Shown piece by piece: positions 10,973 to 19,867 of a DNA stretch of 64,000 nucleotides. The position numbers and the translations under genes are program-made. Under the pieces are notes generated by a model that saw nothing but the letters and a program-made list of their open reading frames with translations, did no database searches and was not told the DNA's origin. Every line of letters starts with the position of its first letter. Position 1 is the stretch's first letter. Origin of the DNA: Agarophyton chilense (lineage: Eukaryota; Rhodophyta; Florideophyceae; Gracilariales; Gracilariaceae); NCBI GenBank assembly GCA_030374765.1, contig JARGXX010000016.1, forward strand, positions 248,001-312,000, read 5' to 3'.

Positions 10973-13489
10973 ATGGCTCCCCTCTACTCGCACGCCGTCG
11001 CTCTCCTTCTCTTCGCGTCGCTGGCCCTCGCCGCCCGCGTCCTTCCTCCCCCAAATGTGTCCCTCCCCAATTCCCCCCGCCTGCTCCCCTTCGCCAGACA
11101 GGTCACCGAAGCTGATCTACCCCGCGTCCCTCCTTCCTTCAACATCAACTCTGGCGGCCCCGCAGTCGGCCGCTTCGTTGCCGACAACCCAGCCTGGCTA
11201 GTCGGCACCTCCGACGTCTTCGTTACCGACGACGCCGTCATCGGCGGCGCAGAGCCTATCAACCTCCCCATGTACCGTTCCCATCGCTTCGGCGTCGACG
11301 CCTCCACCTGGGGCTATGACATCCCCGTCGCCGACCCCGGAACCTACGCCTGTACCGTCCACTTTGCCGAAACCGATGCTGCCTCCTTTGTCGACGGCAG
11401 GCGCGTCTTCGACCTCGTCCTCGCCACCGCCCACGGCCCGCCCGCCGTCTTCCCGAACATTGACATCACCGCCGAGCTGGCCGGCGCCCAATTCACCGTT
11501 CTCACCAAGACCGCCCCATCGCTCCTCATCACCGGCATTCTCTCCGTTCGCGTCGTGTCCGACGTTGGCAACCCCATCATCTCCGGCATCACCTGCGAGC
11601 GTCACGCTGACCTACCGGACGGTGTCGCCCCAGACTTGCAAGCCGCTCCCATCATTCCCACTGATGCCGTTGTGCCCACCACCCCAGAGCTCACCTTCCC
11701 TGAAACCAACGTCGACGTCAATTGCGGCGGCCCCTCGCTCGGCCGCTTCGTCGCAGACACCACAGAAGACTATTCATGGATTCGCGGCGAAACCTCCATG
11801 TGGGAAGGCCCAGAAGGCGTCGTCATCGGCGGCGCGCAGCCGCAAGACGCCCCCGCCGTTCTCTCCCACCGATACGGTGTCGCAGGATCTCAATGGGGCT
11901 ACACCATCCCCGTGCTCCACCCCGGCATCTATGATTGCTCGCTTCATTTTGCCGAAACCGACACCGCGTTCTTTGTCGTTGGTGCTCGCGTCTTCGATGT
12001 CACCGTCAACGGCGTCACGCTTTCCGATATTGATGTCTTTGCCGAAACCGGCCGCGCTGAGTTCACTGCGCTTGTCAAGACTTTTTCCGAGCTCACTGTC
12101 ACTGATTCCATTGTAATCGACCTCAAGCCCAAGCTTGGCGACGCCTTTCTCTCCGCCATCACTTGCGCAAAAACCGCACAGCTTCCGTTCGTCTTCACCC
12201 CACAGCCTTCAGCTACCCCGGCAACCGTCGGTCCGCAGCAAACTGTCACTCCACCTGAGATGGACCGCGAAACCCTCGGCCCAGACACCGCCGAAACAGT
12301 CAACCCGGACGTCACCGAGCCGCAAGTCCTCGTTCCTCAGCATGATGACGCAGCTGCCACCGACGTCGTCATTATCGCCGGCGGTGACCAAGAGGAGACC
12401 GAGACTCCTGGCGTATCTGAAACGGCCGATGCTGAAACTGCTCAAACTGATGACAGTGCGCCGCCCACTGCAACTCCCGAGATTGTGCCGCCTGTGCATG
12501 CTCCCGAGAGCGTGCTATCCACCGCAACTCTTGCGCCTGGTGAATCTGAAACTCCTGAGAGTATGCCGCCCGCCACAATTGCCACCCCCGCTCCCATCAA
12601 CCCGGACGAGACGGACATGCCCGTGGAGAGTCCCTCGCCTGAGGCGAGCACGCCAGTGTCGCCGGAGGACACTACTTCGCCCTCTCCACAACAGTCTCCG
12701 TTGGTTGAGCCCACGGCGCAGGCCGCGCCGTCAAGCACATTTGATGCCGCCGGAGAACCGCTCGATTCGCTTAGAGAGACAGCCCTCACACCCGTTGACT
12801 CTCAGCTTCTCATCAGTTACAACCTGGGCGTCACCATTGACGACGGCAGCCCGCTAACGAGCCGGGTACGAGACGCAATCAAGAAGGTTGGTAATGATGG
12901 CATAACTGGCGACTTGCAATGGGCCGCAACTGATATCAGTCGAGATGATGATGCTATCCGTCAGAGTGACACCGAGTCTGATTACATTATGGTCATGCAG
13001 GTTCTGTACGAAGCAGAACAGGATCGAGAGCGGTCGCAAGCACGATTTGTAGAATTTGTTCAGAGTGGCGAGATGAACGATAACTTGAGAGAAGAAGGAT
13101 ATGGAAACGTGGCTATTTCTATACGCGATGCATCCAATGCACTTGGTTCTGAGTCGGAGTCTTTGACCCAAACGTCTACCATTGTGGCTGTCATTGTCGG
13201 CTGCACGCTACTCGTTATGGTAATGGTATCAATCGTCGTCTTTTACGTTCTTCGACGCAAACGCCGTAGCGGAGACGACTTCGACGCCCCTCCCCCTACC
13301 ATGAGTGAATCTGAAATGTCTTCCGTTGTCGAAAGGACAGAGACGGCGGCCTCTATCGAGTATCTGGATGATGATTCGACTTTCACTGCTGCCACCAGTC
13401 GTGCTGGAGAGAATCCAGACCAGATGGCCTATGTCAAGGACGCCTTAGGTCGCGGCACGGATGGTGCCCATGGAACAACCTCGCTCTGA
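10973..13489 (+). CDS. Type I membrane protein with two malectin-like domains
   Basis: 838 residues, no introns. Order: signal peptide (1 to about 21); malectin-like domain 1 (about 56-213; FNINSGGPAVGRFV, HRFG, WGYDIPV, YACTVHFAETD); malectin-like domain 2 (about 250-405; VNCGGPSLGRFV, HRYG, WGYTIPV, YDCSLHFAETD); Ser/Thr/Pro/Glu-rich stalk (about 410-600); folded-looking juxtamembrane region (about 605-733); one transmembrane helix (about 735-759); Arg/Lys stop-transfer; acidic Ser-rich tail of about 75 residues. Malectin domains bind carbohydrate: diglucosylated N-glycans in animal ER malectin, wall polymers for plant malectin-like receptors. This points to a surface glycan-binding protein. 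There is no kinase domain in the tail. The next gene, on the opposite strand, ends 400 bp downstream and may share the C-terminal half. Confidence 0.85.
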   Translation: MAPLYSHAVALLLFASLALAARVLPPPNVSLPNSPRLLPFARQVTEADLPRVPPSFNINSGGPAVGRFVADNPAWLVGTSDVFVTDDAVIGGAEPINLPMYRSHRFGVDASTWGYDIPVADPGTYACTVHFAETDAASFVDGRRVFDLVLATAHGPPAVFPNIDITAELAGAQFTVLTKTAPSLLITGILSVRVVSDVGNPIISGITCERHADLPDGVAPDLQAAPIIPTDAVVPTTPELTFPETNVDVNCGGPSLGRFVADTTEDYSWIRGETSMWEGPEGVVIGGAQPQDAPAVLSHRYGVAGSQWGYTIPVLHPGIYDCSLHFAETDTAFFVVGARVFDVTVNGVTLSDIDVFAETGRAEFTALVKTFSELTVTDSIVIDLKPKLGDAFLSAITCAKTAQLPFVFTPQPSATPATVGPQQTVTPPEMDRETLGPDTAETVNPDVTEPQVLVPQHDDAAATDVVIIAGGDQEETETPGVSETADAETAQTDDSAPPTATPEIVPPVHAPESVLSTATLAPGESETPESMPPATIATPAPINPDETDMPVESPSPEASTPVSPEDTTSPSPQQSPLVEPTAQAAPSSTFDAAGEPLDSLRETALTPVDSQLLISYNLGVTIDDGSPLTSRVRDAIKKVGNDGITGDLQWAATDISRDDDAIRQSDTESDYIMVMQVLYEAEQDRERSQARFVEFVQSGEMNDNLREEGYGNVAISIRDASNALGSESESLTQTSTIVAVIVGCTLLVMVMVSIVVFYVLRRKRRSGDDFDAPPPTMSESEMSSVVERTETAASIEYLDDDSTFTAATSRAGENPDQMAYVKDALGRGTDGAHGTTSL

Positions 13490-13660
13490 ACCAATCTTTC
13501 AACACGATTGTGAAATTGCTCTGAACTGTGTCGCAAATCATCCAAACTTCGCTACTTTTGTCGCCATCTTCTCTTCTTTTTGTTTTAACTGTAAAGGATC
13601 CGTATCTTACTCGAGCCCGTTGAAGAAACGATTTTCGGGGGGCTTTGACGAGGGCAAACC

Positions 13661-13666
13661 AATAAA
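13661..13666 (+). terminator. Polyadenylation-type signal AATAAA after the malectin gene
   Basis: AATAAA about 170 bases past the malectin-protein stop, on the same strand, in the 400-bp gap between two convergent genes. Confidence 0.45.
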
Positions 13667-13835
13667 AATGAACTTTGACCTGTTTTAGAATGGTCTAGTT
13701 TACTTTTTTTCTTCCTAGAATGTGAATGGCCTTTTTGTTATGTATACAAAAGTAACGAGAATAGAGCACACTTCTACGCGACACAAATGACACAAAAGAC
13801 ACAAAAGCGGTTGAACATGGGTTCTGTTCTGGCGC

Positions 13836-13858
13836 TCTCTCTCTCTCTCTCTCTCTCA
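13836..13858. repeat. (CT)n microsatellite
   Basis: Uninterrupted CT dinucleotide run of about eleven units, just beyond the stop of the minus-strand gene, so probably in its 3' untranslated region. Confidence 0.9.
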
Positions 13859-13890
13859 ATAGTCATTCACTGTTCGACAAAAACACGGTC

Positions 13891-15648
13891 TCACTCCAGA
13901 ATTTCGACGCGGCTTTCGTGCTCGGCCCCACCAGCTTGCTCCGCTCGCCAATCCAAAAGTCTGGACTGGTTCCGCAGCACTGTCGCGCCGCGAGGATTCA
14001 CTGGAGCTCCGGTTTGAAAGCGACTGGGCGTGGAGTCGGTACTGGTCATGGAGCGAAAAGAAGTAAGAGTGGGCGGATCAATTTCTTCCCCGTCAATTGT
14101 ATGTCTTGGCGAATTGGATGATCGTTTCGTCCACAAAAAGGCAACCACACAAACCGCAACAAGAGCCAACACCCCTAAACAAGAGCCTAGAATAGGCCAT
14201 ATGTTTCTACTTTTGTTGTTGCCACTAACCTCGTTGTTTGTTCCGGAATTCCCGAGCTCGCCACCAGTCGCTGCGGACTCCTTTAAATTCGGTTGCTTTT
14301 CGGAATCTATTGCCCCGATATCCTCGATTGGCACTTTTGCCCTGTCTTGTACATCCTGTAGTATATTGTTATAAAGTTGAACATAGATACTCTTCGTCGA
14401 AAGAGTGGAGCGCAGAAAACGTTCAAGTCCGCCAGAGAAAATATGTTCTTGCAAGTGCATCACATCGCCATTCAAATCAGAACCAGAGAGCATACCCTGG
14501 TAATTTAGGACCCACAAAAAGAACCTTGTCCCTCTCTCCTGTACCTCTTCACCAGGAGATACGAACACTGGCTTCCAGTTTTTAGCCGCCGTGTCTGTCT
14601 GCTCCGCAAGATATTCTCGAATATGCGTGTCCAATTCCGGAGAAACCATTGTTACAGATGTGCTCCTCACGGATATATCAACCTGTACGCGGGACTTTTC
14701 GTCCTGAGGAGTAGTCTCACCCACGGACTGACCGGTAGATTGGTTAGATGCATCTGTTGAAGCCATGGACGCGGCAGGTGTATGCGAATCGGTAGCTTCG
14801 GTATTTCCATTGGTCATAGATGGGCTGCCGTTGGAGAAAGAAGGAAGAACGTCAAAGATTGAACTGGAATCAACTATCGATGGAGAGGCCTCAGGATCCG
14901 ATTCTTCCGCCTGCTCCTCTTGCGGAGAAGAATTTTTGACGCCGGCACTGTCCTCTACTACGATTTCTACGCCTTGAGAGTTAGAACTGTTTTGTCCGCT
15001 GGCGAAATTGTCGTCATGATCTTCTTCCACTTCAGGGGAAGAATCCAATTCATCCCGCAATTCTGTAATGCTTTTCACATCGCCATTGTCTGCGAGGGTG
15101 CTAGAATCGTCCAAGTCGCGATTGCCGCTTTCCACGCTACTCGACTGACTGGGGTTGACGACAGTAATTGGTCCTATCTCAGATGGTGACGGCAAAATTT
15201 CCTCTTCCACATTAAGCTCAGTGAGCTCCTCTGACATGCTTCCCGGCGTCTGCAGATCATCAATAGTGAGAGTGGGGGTGCCAGGCTGCACAGAAGAGAA
15301 TAAATTCTCAAGTGTGTCCCTCCCGCTGCCATCATTCGATTGTTGGGGCTGACGCAGCACGGATTTGGTGGGCGGAAACCCGTCTTCGCCTCTCACCAAT
15401 CGCTTGGTTTGAAGCATTCGAGAAACAGCGTGAGGCCCTTGTGAGCGACGCGCTTCGGAATTACTGTTGTCGCTCGCAGCTGGGTATTCGTTCCATGGCA
15501 GACTACATGGTTGACGTGACTGAAGCTGGGCGGTGGCCGCAGCAGATGGAATGGCGTCGTCTAGGGGAAGAACAGCGCCGCGAGCAGAAACAAGTAGCGC
15601 CACCAACGGTACGAGAAAAAGCGCTGAACGGGAGACGAAAGGTTGCAT
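13891..15648 (-). CDS. Acidic single-pass type I membrane protein of unknown function
   Basis: 585 residues from the ATG at 15648; the frame is open further upstream but without an ATG. The start gives a clear signal peptide (MQPFVSRSALFLVPLVALL). A long low-complexity ectodomain rich in Ser, Glu, Asp and Pro follows (about 40-315), then a juxtamembrane segment with predicted strands and helices (about 318-470), a transmembrane helix (about 482-507) and a tail of about 75 residues. No known domain was recognised in the ectodomain. The tail pattern GEEIDPPTLTSFRSMTS resembles GDDFDAPPPTMSESEMSS in the neighbouring malectin protein, and both have a similarly sized juxtamembrane block. The two genes lie tail to tail and may be related through their C-terminal halves. 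Role unknown; a surface protein is inferred. Confidence 0.75.
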   Translation of the reverse strand: MQPFVSRSALFLVPLVALLVSARGAVLPLDDAIPSAAATAQLQSRQPCSLPWNEYPAASDNSNSEARRSQGPHAVSRMLQTKRLVRGEDGFPPTKSVLRQPQQSNDGSGRDTLENLFSSVQPGTPTLTIDDLQTPGSMSEELTELNVEEEILPSPSEIGPITVVNPSQSSSVESGNRDLDDSSTLADNGDVKSITELRDELDSSPEVEEDHDDNFASGQNSSNSQGVEIVVEDSAGVKNSSPQEEQAEESDPEASPSIVDSSSIFDVLPSFSNGSPSMTNGNTEATDSHTPAASMASTDASNQSTGQSVGETTPQDEKSRVQVDISVRSTSVTMVSPELDTHIREYLAEQTDTAAKNWKPVFVSPGEEVQERGTRFFLWVLNYQGMLSGSDLNGDVMHLQEHIFSGGLERFLRSTLSTKSIYVQLYNNILQDVQDRAKVPIEDIGAIDSEKQPNLKESAATGGELGNSGTNNEVSGNNKSRNIWPILGSCLGVLALVAVCVVAFLWTKRSSNSPRHTIDGEEIDPPTLTSFRSMTSTDSTPSRFQTGAPVNPRGATVLRNQSRLLDWRAEQAGGAEHESRVEILE

Positions 15649-16358
15649 TATATTACAAAGAAAGAGAACAACGCTTCCTTTCGGAAACAAGAATAGTTGA
15701 GGGGACGCCTTTCAAGAAAAGATTGATTTGAAACGGAGTACGGATACAAAAACCGAGAGCGACAGAAGCGTGGCTCAGTCGTCGGTGCAATGCAGTGGCA
15801 AAGAAACCAAACAAAGTAGTATGACGATTCGAATATCGCAAGATGTTGGTAGACCTTGACTCGAAGTACAGACCGTTTCGAACGCAAATTGGTATGATGA
15901 GCATACGTATGTGCGGGAAAAAAAGGAGTACGGAAGAAACAGGCATGGCACCAGGATTTTGCCAAGTGGTACAGAAGCAGGAAAGAAGTATGTGCGTTCG
16001 AACGGATAAAGAGGGCCCGCGAGAAGTGGCGGAAAAAAGAACGACATTGGAGGGCAGATTCCATGGTGTGGAGAGGAAAAAAGAACCAACAGGAGTTTGG
16101 AGTCAGAATTGAAAACGGTGCGGCACGAGGGGAGTGAGCACAGACGAGTAAGAGTATTGCAGCGGGAGTAATAGTTGGCCAACAGCAGAGAGTGGTTTCG
16201 GCGGGCAGTTGGTACTGGGCCCGAGGAGCTGTAAAAGGTGTGTGGTCATGGATACGACGAAACTATCACAGCGTGAGCCACGTTGAACGGGGAGTGGGGC
16301 GTGGTAGTAGGTACATAAGGGCTTCAAACGCGGATGGAGGTGTAACATGTTGGAGGAC
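15649..16358. other. Intergenic, promoter side of the minus-strand membrane protein
   Basis: About 700 bases between the ATG of the acidic membrane protein and the stop of the next minus-strand gene. Open pieces here lack family resemblance. Presumed promoter and leader; nothing else seen. Confidence 0.4.
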
Positions 16359-16745
16359 TCAAGCGGAGGAGTGAAGCTTGTGAATGTAGCGAAGAGTGGT
16401 TTGAATGTGAGCATCTATCTCGAGGGCACGATGCTCGGCAACGACCATGAGGTCGGTGAGCGCAAGCGACTGCGCATGTGACAGTTCCGATTGCGACTGG
16501 GCGCGTGACTGCAGTAATGCGCGAGCATTGAGAATGGAGCGGTGCAATAGCGCGTTGGAGGCGTTGCAAGCATCCACGACGAAGTGGGCGCGCGGGGGGC
16601 GGTCGGACGGGTCGCGCTCAAGAAAGGCGAGATTGGCGGAAGAGGCGATGCATCGTGAGGCATCTACAGCCATTTGCAAGTCGGCGGTGACGCGGTCGAG
16701 GGTGCGCGTGGTACTGAACGCCCGTCGCACGATGGCGGGAAGCAT
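16359..16745 (-). CDS. Small helical protein, possibly mitochondrial, unknown function
   Basis: 128 residues with an ATG start. The N-terminus MLPAIVRRAFSTTR is a textbook-like mitochondrial presequence (basic, with RRAFSTT). The rest is Ala/Leu/Gln-rich with almost no Pro after residue 51, consistent with one or two long helices. I do not recognise the family. Support comes from GC-rich codon use like the neighbours and from the position: head to head with the GH16 gene across about 305 bases. It could still be a chance open frame. Confidence 0.42.
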   Translation of the reverse strand: MLPAIVRRAFSTTRTLDRVTADLQMAVDASRCIASSANLAFLERDPSDRPPRAHFVVDACNASNALLHRSILNARALLQSRAQSQSELSHAQSLALTDLMVVAEHRALEIDAHIQTTLRYIHKLHSSA

Positions 16746-17050
16746 TCAGCAGGCAGGTGTTGAGACAAACGATTGTGCTGATGAAGGTGTCAATGATGGT
16801 GCCGATGGTGGCGTAACTACGCGGAGGGATGGGCGGATGACTTGGAGAGCGTTTCAGATGATGAGGCGCACGTGGCGCGCGTGGTGAGCGCGTGTGGTTG
16901 CGCCTTCGTTGTCCACTGCGGTGCGCAAATCAAGCTGCCCAACTGCAATCGCAACTGTTACAACGTTTGTAAGATTCCTCATCGTTGCCGCAGTCGCCAC
17001 CGTCGCCGCCTGATGCGACGATTTTGCAAGCCACGACACCAAGCGTTTGG
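16746..17050. promoter_or_regulatory. Probable divergent promoter region
   Basis: About 305 bases between the ATG of the small minus-strand gene and the chosen ATG of the GH16 gene. If both genes are real, their promoters must share this space. No specific element could be named. Confidence 0.35.
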
Positions 17051-17887
17051 ATGGGAGCACGGTGTATCATTGTGGCACTCGGCGCATGCGTGTGGTACGC
17101 GCACGCCTCCAAGGCGTCATCGTCATCAGCAATTGGGGACGCACGGCGTGAGCAGTGCATAGTTCCGGACCATTGCTACTTTCTGGAGCGTTTCCAAGAG
17201 CGAAACGGCGAGCGGTGGGAGGTGGAGCACGACTGGGCAAACGAGCTTCCGTTCAACGGCGGTTGGAACCGTGACAATGTGCGCTTCGACGAGCAAAATG
17301 CACAGCTAGTGCTGTCTGTGGACAACAAGCCCACGAGCGGCAAGCCGTTCTCCGCGGCGCAGGTTGCCACACGCAAGTGGCACGGATACGGCTGCTACGA
17401 GGTGCGCATGCAACCAGCAGCACAGTCAGGCGTGGTGACGGCGTTCTTCTCGCTAACCGGACCGTACGACCAGGCGCCCGGCGGTGGCACACAGCACAAC
17501 GAGGTGGACATCGAGTTCATTTGGCGCCCGGGCCCGACGCGAGTCGTGCTGCAAACCAACTACTTCACAGACGGACGCGGCGGGCACGAACAGCTAGTGG
17601 AGCTGCCAGCCGACGCGCACCGCGCCATGCACAACTACGCGTTTCGGTGGAACAGCTCAGGCGTGGAGTGGCTTGTGGACGGCGTTAGCGTGCGTTGGGC
17701 GTCTTCGATGACGCCCAAATTACGCGACAGTCCACATAAAGTGTTCTTCAACATGTGGCCCGTGCACGACAACGTGGCGGACTGGGCGGGGCGCTTTTCG
17801 TTCTCGCGACGCGTGTTTGCGTTTGTGGACGGCGTGCGCTTCAGCAGCGGCGAGCGCTGTGCCATTGCCAACAACTTCGACCCGTAA
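17051..17887 (+). CDS. Secreted GH16-family glycoside hydrolase or transglycosylase, XTH/lichenase-type active site
   Basis: 278 residues from the ATG at 17051, chosen because it gives a clean signal peptide (MGARCIIVALGACVWYAHAS); an in-frame ATG at 16985 would bury it. The active-site strand reads HNEVDIEFIW, so nucleophile E151, D153 and acid/base E155 are all present. The ExDxE spacing lacks the extra residue (beta-bulge) of laminarinases, agarases and kappa-carrageenases, and is that of lichenases, fungal CRH and plant XTH enzymes. Downstream LQTNYFTDGRGGHEQ and the WLVDGVSVRW segment also resemble XTH. Expected activity is cutting or re-joining beta-glucan chains in the wall; the substrate is not predictable. 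The XTH C-terminal extension is not evident. No introns. Family assignment is firm, substrate open. Confidence 0.87.
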   Translation: MGARCIIVALGACVWYAHASKASSSSAIGDARREQCIVPDHCYFLERFQERNGERWEVEHDWANELPFNGGWNRDNVRFDEQNAQLVLSVDNKPTSGKPFSAAQVATRKWHGYGCYEVRMQPAAQSGVVTAFFSLTGPYDQAPGGGTQHNEVDIEFIWRPGPTRVVLQTNYFTDGRGGHEQLVELPADAHRAMHNYAFRWNSSGVEWLVDGVSVRWASSMTPKLRDSPHKVFFNMWPVHDNVADWAGRFSFSRRVFAFVDGVRFSSGERCAIANNFDP

Positions 17888-18320
17888 TCGGCGGTGGCGG
17901 CGGCAGCGCGACGGAGACACTCACAGCCGTAGAGACTGTACGTAACTCGTGCTTGCAAGTTGGCGCGGCCGCTTAACAGACGCACGGACATGCAATGTTG
18001 CTAGCCAGAGAGCTCTAGAGAGAGCGAGCAACGAGCAAGTTCTCTACAAAGGGCAATCCAAAATCTTGGCAACTTTCAGTATCTTTGAAGGGATACATGC
18101 AGTGGCGCGTCTTTCTAGCTAGGCACCCATGTACCTTCGTACGTTAACGCCACGTTGCGCACCTCCCAACGTTCCAAACACGTGTGTTCTCGTAGCTAAC
18201 GTGCCATTCGTTGCAGAAGCGTTTACCCTCACAGCCCAATCCAAGCGCATCCCCCCCCGTTCCCCCCTTCACCCCCTCCCTCCCCCGTACCTCCTCGTTC
18301 ACCGGCAACCGCCTGCAGAC
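17888..18320. other. Intergenic before the serine protease gene
   Basis: About 430 bases. The frame of the next gene is open back to 18129 with an upstream ATG, but the translated leader there is Pro-rich and not signal-like. A C-rich tract at about 18250-18300 precedes the preferred start. Presumed promoter and leader. Confidence 0.4.
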
Positions 18321-19670
18321 ATGCCGCTCTTTCGCCCATGCTTCTCTTTCTACCTCCTCGCCACGTCGCTTATCGCCGCCGCGTCCCCGCCCCCATCCAT
18401 CACCTGTCCCGTTGTGCTTCCGCGTGCCTCTCACCAACGCGTCATCGGCGGCATCCCTGTCGTATCCACCACCCAATCTTATCTAGTTTCGCTGTCCAAC
18501 CCTAACAACACATTCGTTTGCTCCGGTTCGCTGCTCTCGTCGCGATGGGTCCTCACCGCTGCCCATTGCGATGTCACCGTCAAGTGGCGCGTTCGTCTGG
18601 CCACCTCCTCCGCCACCTCCGGCTCGCATGTCCCCATTTTTCGCGTCATCAACCACCCCTCTTACATTATCGGTCGAGTCGATTCGCCCGGTGACATGGC
18701 GCTCATCCAACTGGCCGCAGATGCTCCGTCGGACACCTCCTTTGTGTCCATCAACGTCAACGCCTCTCTCCCGATATCCGGCTCTTTTGCACGCACCAGC
18801 GGCTATGGTCGCACCACCGTCAACTCTGCTACCAGAAACCCTAAGCCCAATCAGGTTGACGCCCCGGTCAACAGCCCAATCCGATGTCGCCAAATCTATA
18901 AGGGCTACCTTAACATTCGCCAAGACCTCTTCATTTGTGCCGGCTATGGCAAGAATTCTTGCCATGCCGACTCGTGCAATGGTGATTCGGGAGGCCCGCT
19001 TGTCCAGTACAACCAGCATGGACGCCCGGTGCAGATAGGAATTACATCCTTCGGTTTGCGCTGCGGTGACAACGGTGTCCCTGGTGTCTACATCAGGCTT
19101 TCGTCCTACATACAGTGGATGGCGCAAAATGGTGCCGAATTCACCACTTCGTCGAGCGTCAGTTCCACATTTGCTGCCGGCAGTTCCGAGGCTGCCAAAG
19201 ATCAACCCTCCGCCACAATACAAGAGTCCCAAATAGGTGACTTGCCCGGCTTTTCGCGCCGTAAGAACACGCTTGTCATCTCCACCGTATGGTTTGCGGT
19301 CATTTGCGTCATAGCGGGAATATCCCTTATTTCTCTAATCGGCTTATCCTTCGCCTTTCTTTTCGGAGGCCGCCGCGAATCTGCCACATCCCCTTCAGAG
19401 TTTCAGTCGCCGGCTATTGACACCGCCCCTTCTTTGCCCCCATTCCATCGCCACGCAGCAGGCACACAGCAGCACAAAGATGTGCAGCGAGCGATAGATA
19501 TATTGCAATCAGTTATAAACGATGACATGTCGCAACCGTCGCGCAACAGTACCCCTTCGGAGTTTGAGGATAACGTGTTTGCACCATCAGTACACGCAGA
19601 GCAGTTCTCAATCAGACCGGCACGACCACCCGTCCAACTCCCTGCTCCACCTTCGAATATGACTTCATAG
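18321..19670 (+). CDS. Membrane-anchored trypsin-like (S1 family) serine protease
   Basis: 449 residues from the ATG at 18321, which starts a signal peptide (MPLFRPCFSFYLLATSLIAA); an in-frame ATG at 18129 is less likely. The activation site is Arg followed by VIGG. The catalytic triad is complete: H82 in LTAAHC, D125 in GDMALI, S223 in GDSGGP. The residue six before the serine is Asp (D217), which in trypsin sets cleavage after Arg or Lys. The catalytic domain (about 41-275) is followed by a Ser-rich linker, one transmembrane helix (about 313-340) and a cytoplasmic tail of about 105 residues. So the enzyme is probably an anchored surface protease with its catalytic domain outside. Substrate unknown. 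No introns. It ends 197 bases from the end of the convergent five-unit bestrophin gene. Confidence 0.88.
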   Translation: MPLFRPCFSFYLLATSLIAAASPPPSITCPVVLPRASHQRVIGGIPVVSTTQSYLVSLSNPNNTFVCSGSLLSSRWVLTAAHCDVTVKWRVRLATSSATSGSHVPIFRVINHPSYIIGRVDSPGDMALIQLAADAPSDTSFVSINVNASLPISGSFARTSGYGRTTVNSATRNPKPNQVDAPVNSPIRCRQIYKGYLNIRQDLFICAGYGKNSCHADSCNGDSGGPLVQYNQHGRPVQIGITSFGLRCGDNGVPGVYIRLSSYIQWMAQNGAEFTTSSSVSSTFAAGSSEAAKDQPSATIQESQIGDLPGFSRRKNTLVISTVWFAVICVIAGISLISLIGLSFAFLFGGRRESATSPSEFQSPAIDTAPSLPPFHRHAAGTQQHKDVQRAIDILQSVINDDMSQPSRNSTPSEFEDNVFAPSVHAEQFSIRPARPPVQLPAPPSNMTS

Positions 19671-19867
19671 GCTTTTGCACCATTCAACAGTTTTTAACAC
19701 ATTAGCAACATCGATACTACATAGAAATTTTTGCGTTCTTAGTTCAACAACCGAACGAACTCGTTTACACGATAACAATTACTCAGCCCTTTAGATACTC
19801 TACATGTTTAATTTTGCCCACCTGAAAACAAATATTTAATGCGCTTCCTCAACGGACACAAATGTCA
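19671..19867. other. Short gap between convergent genes
   Basis: 197 bases between the protease stop and the stop of the minus-strand bestrophin-like gene. Both 3' ends must lie here. AT-rich, nothing else seen. Confidence 0.4.

Noticed and set aside
12135-12857. Long Arg/Pro/Leu-rich open frames inside the malectin gene
   Set aside because: Shadows of the GC-rich stalk coding sequence with no domain content.
15312-15731. Plus-strand open frame opposite the start of the acidic membrane protein
   Set aside because: Antisense shadow; the minus frame has a signal peptide and continuous coding character.
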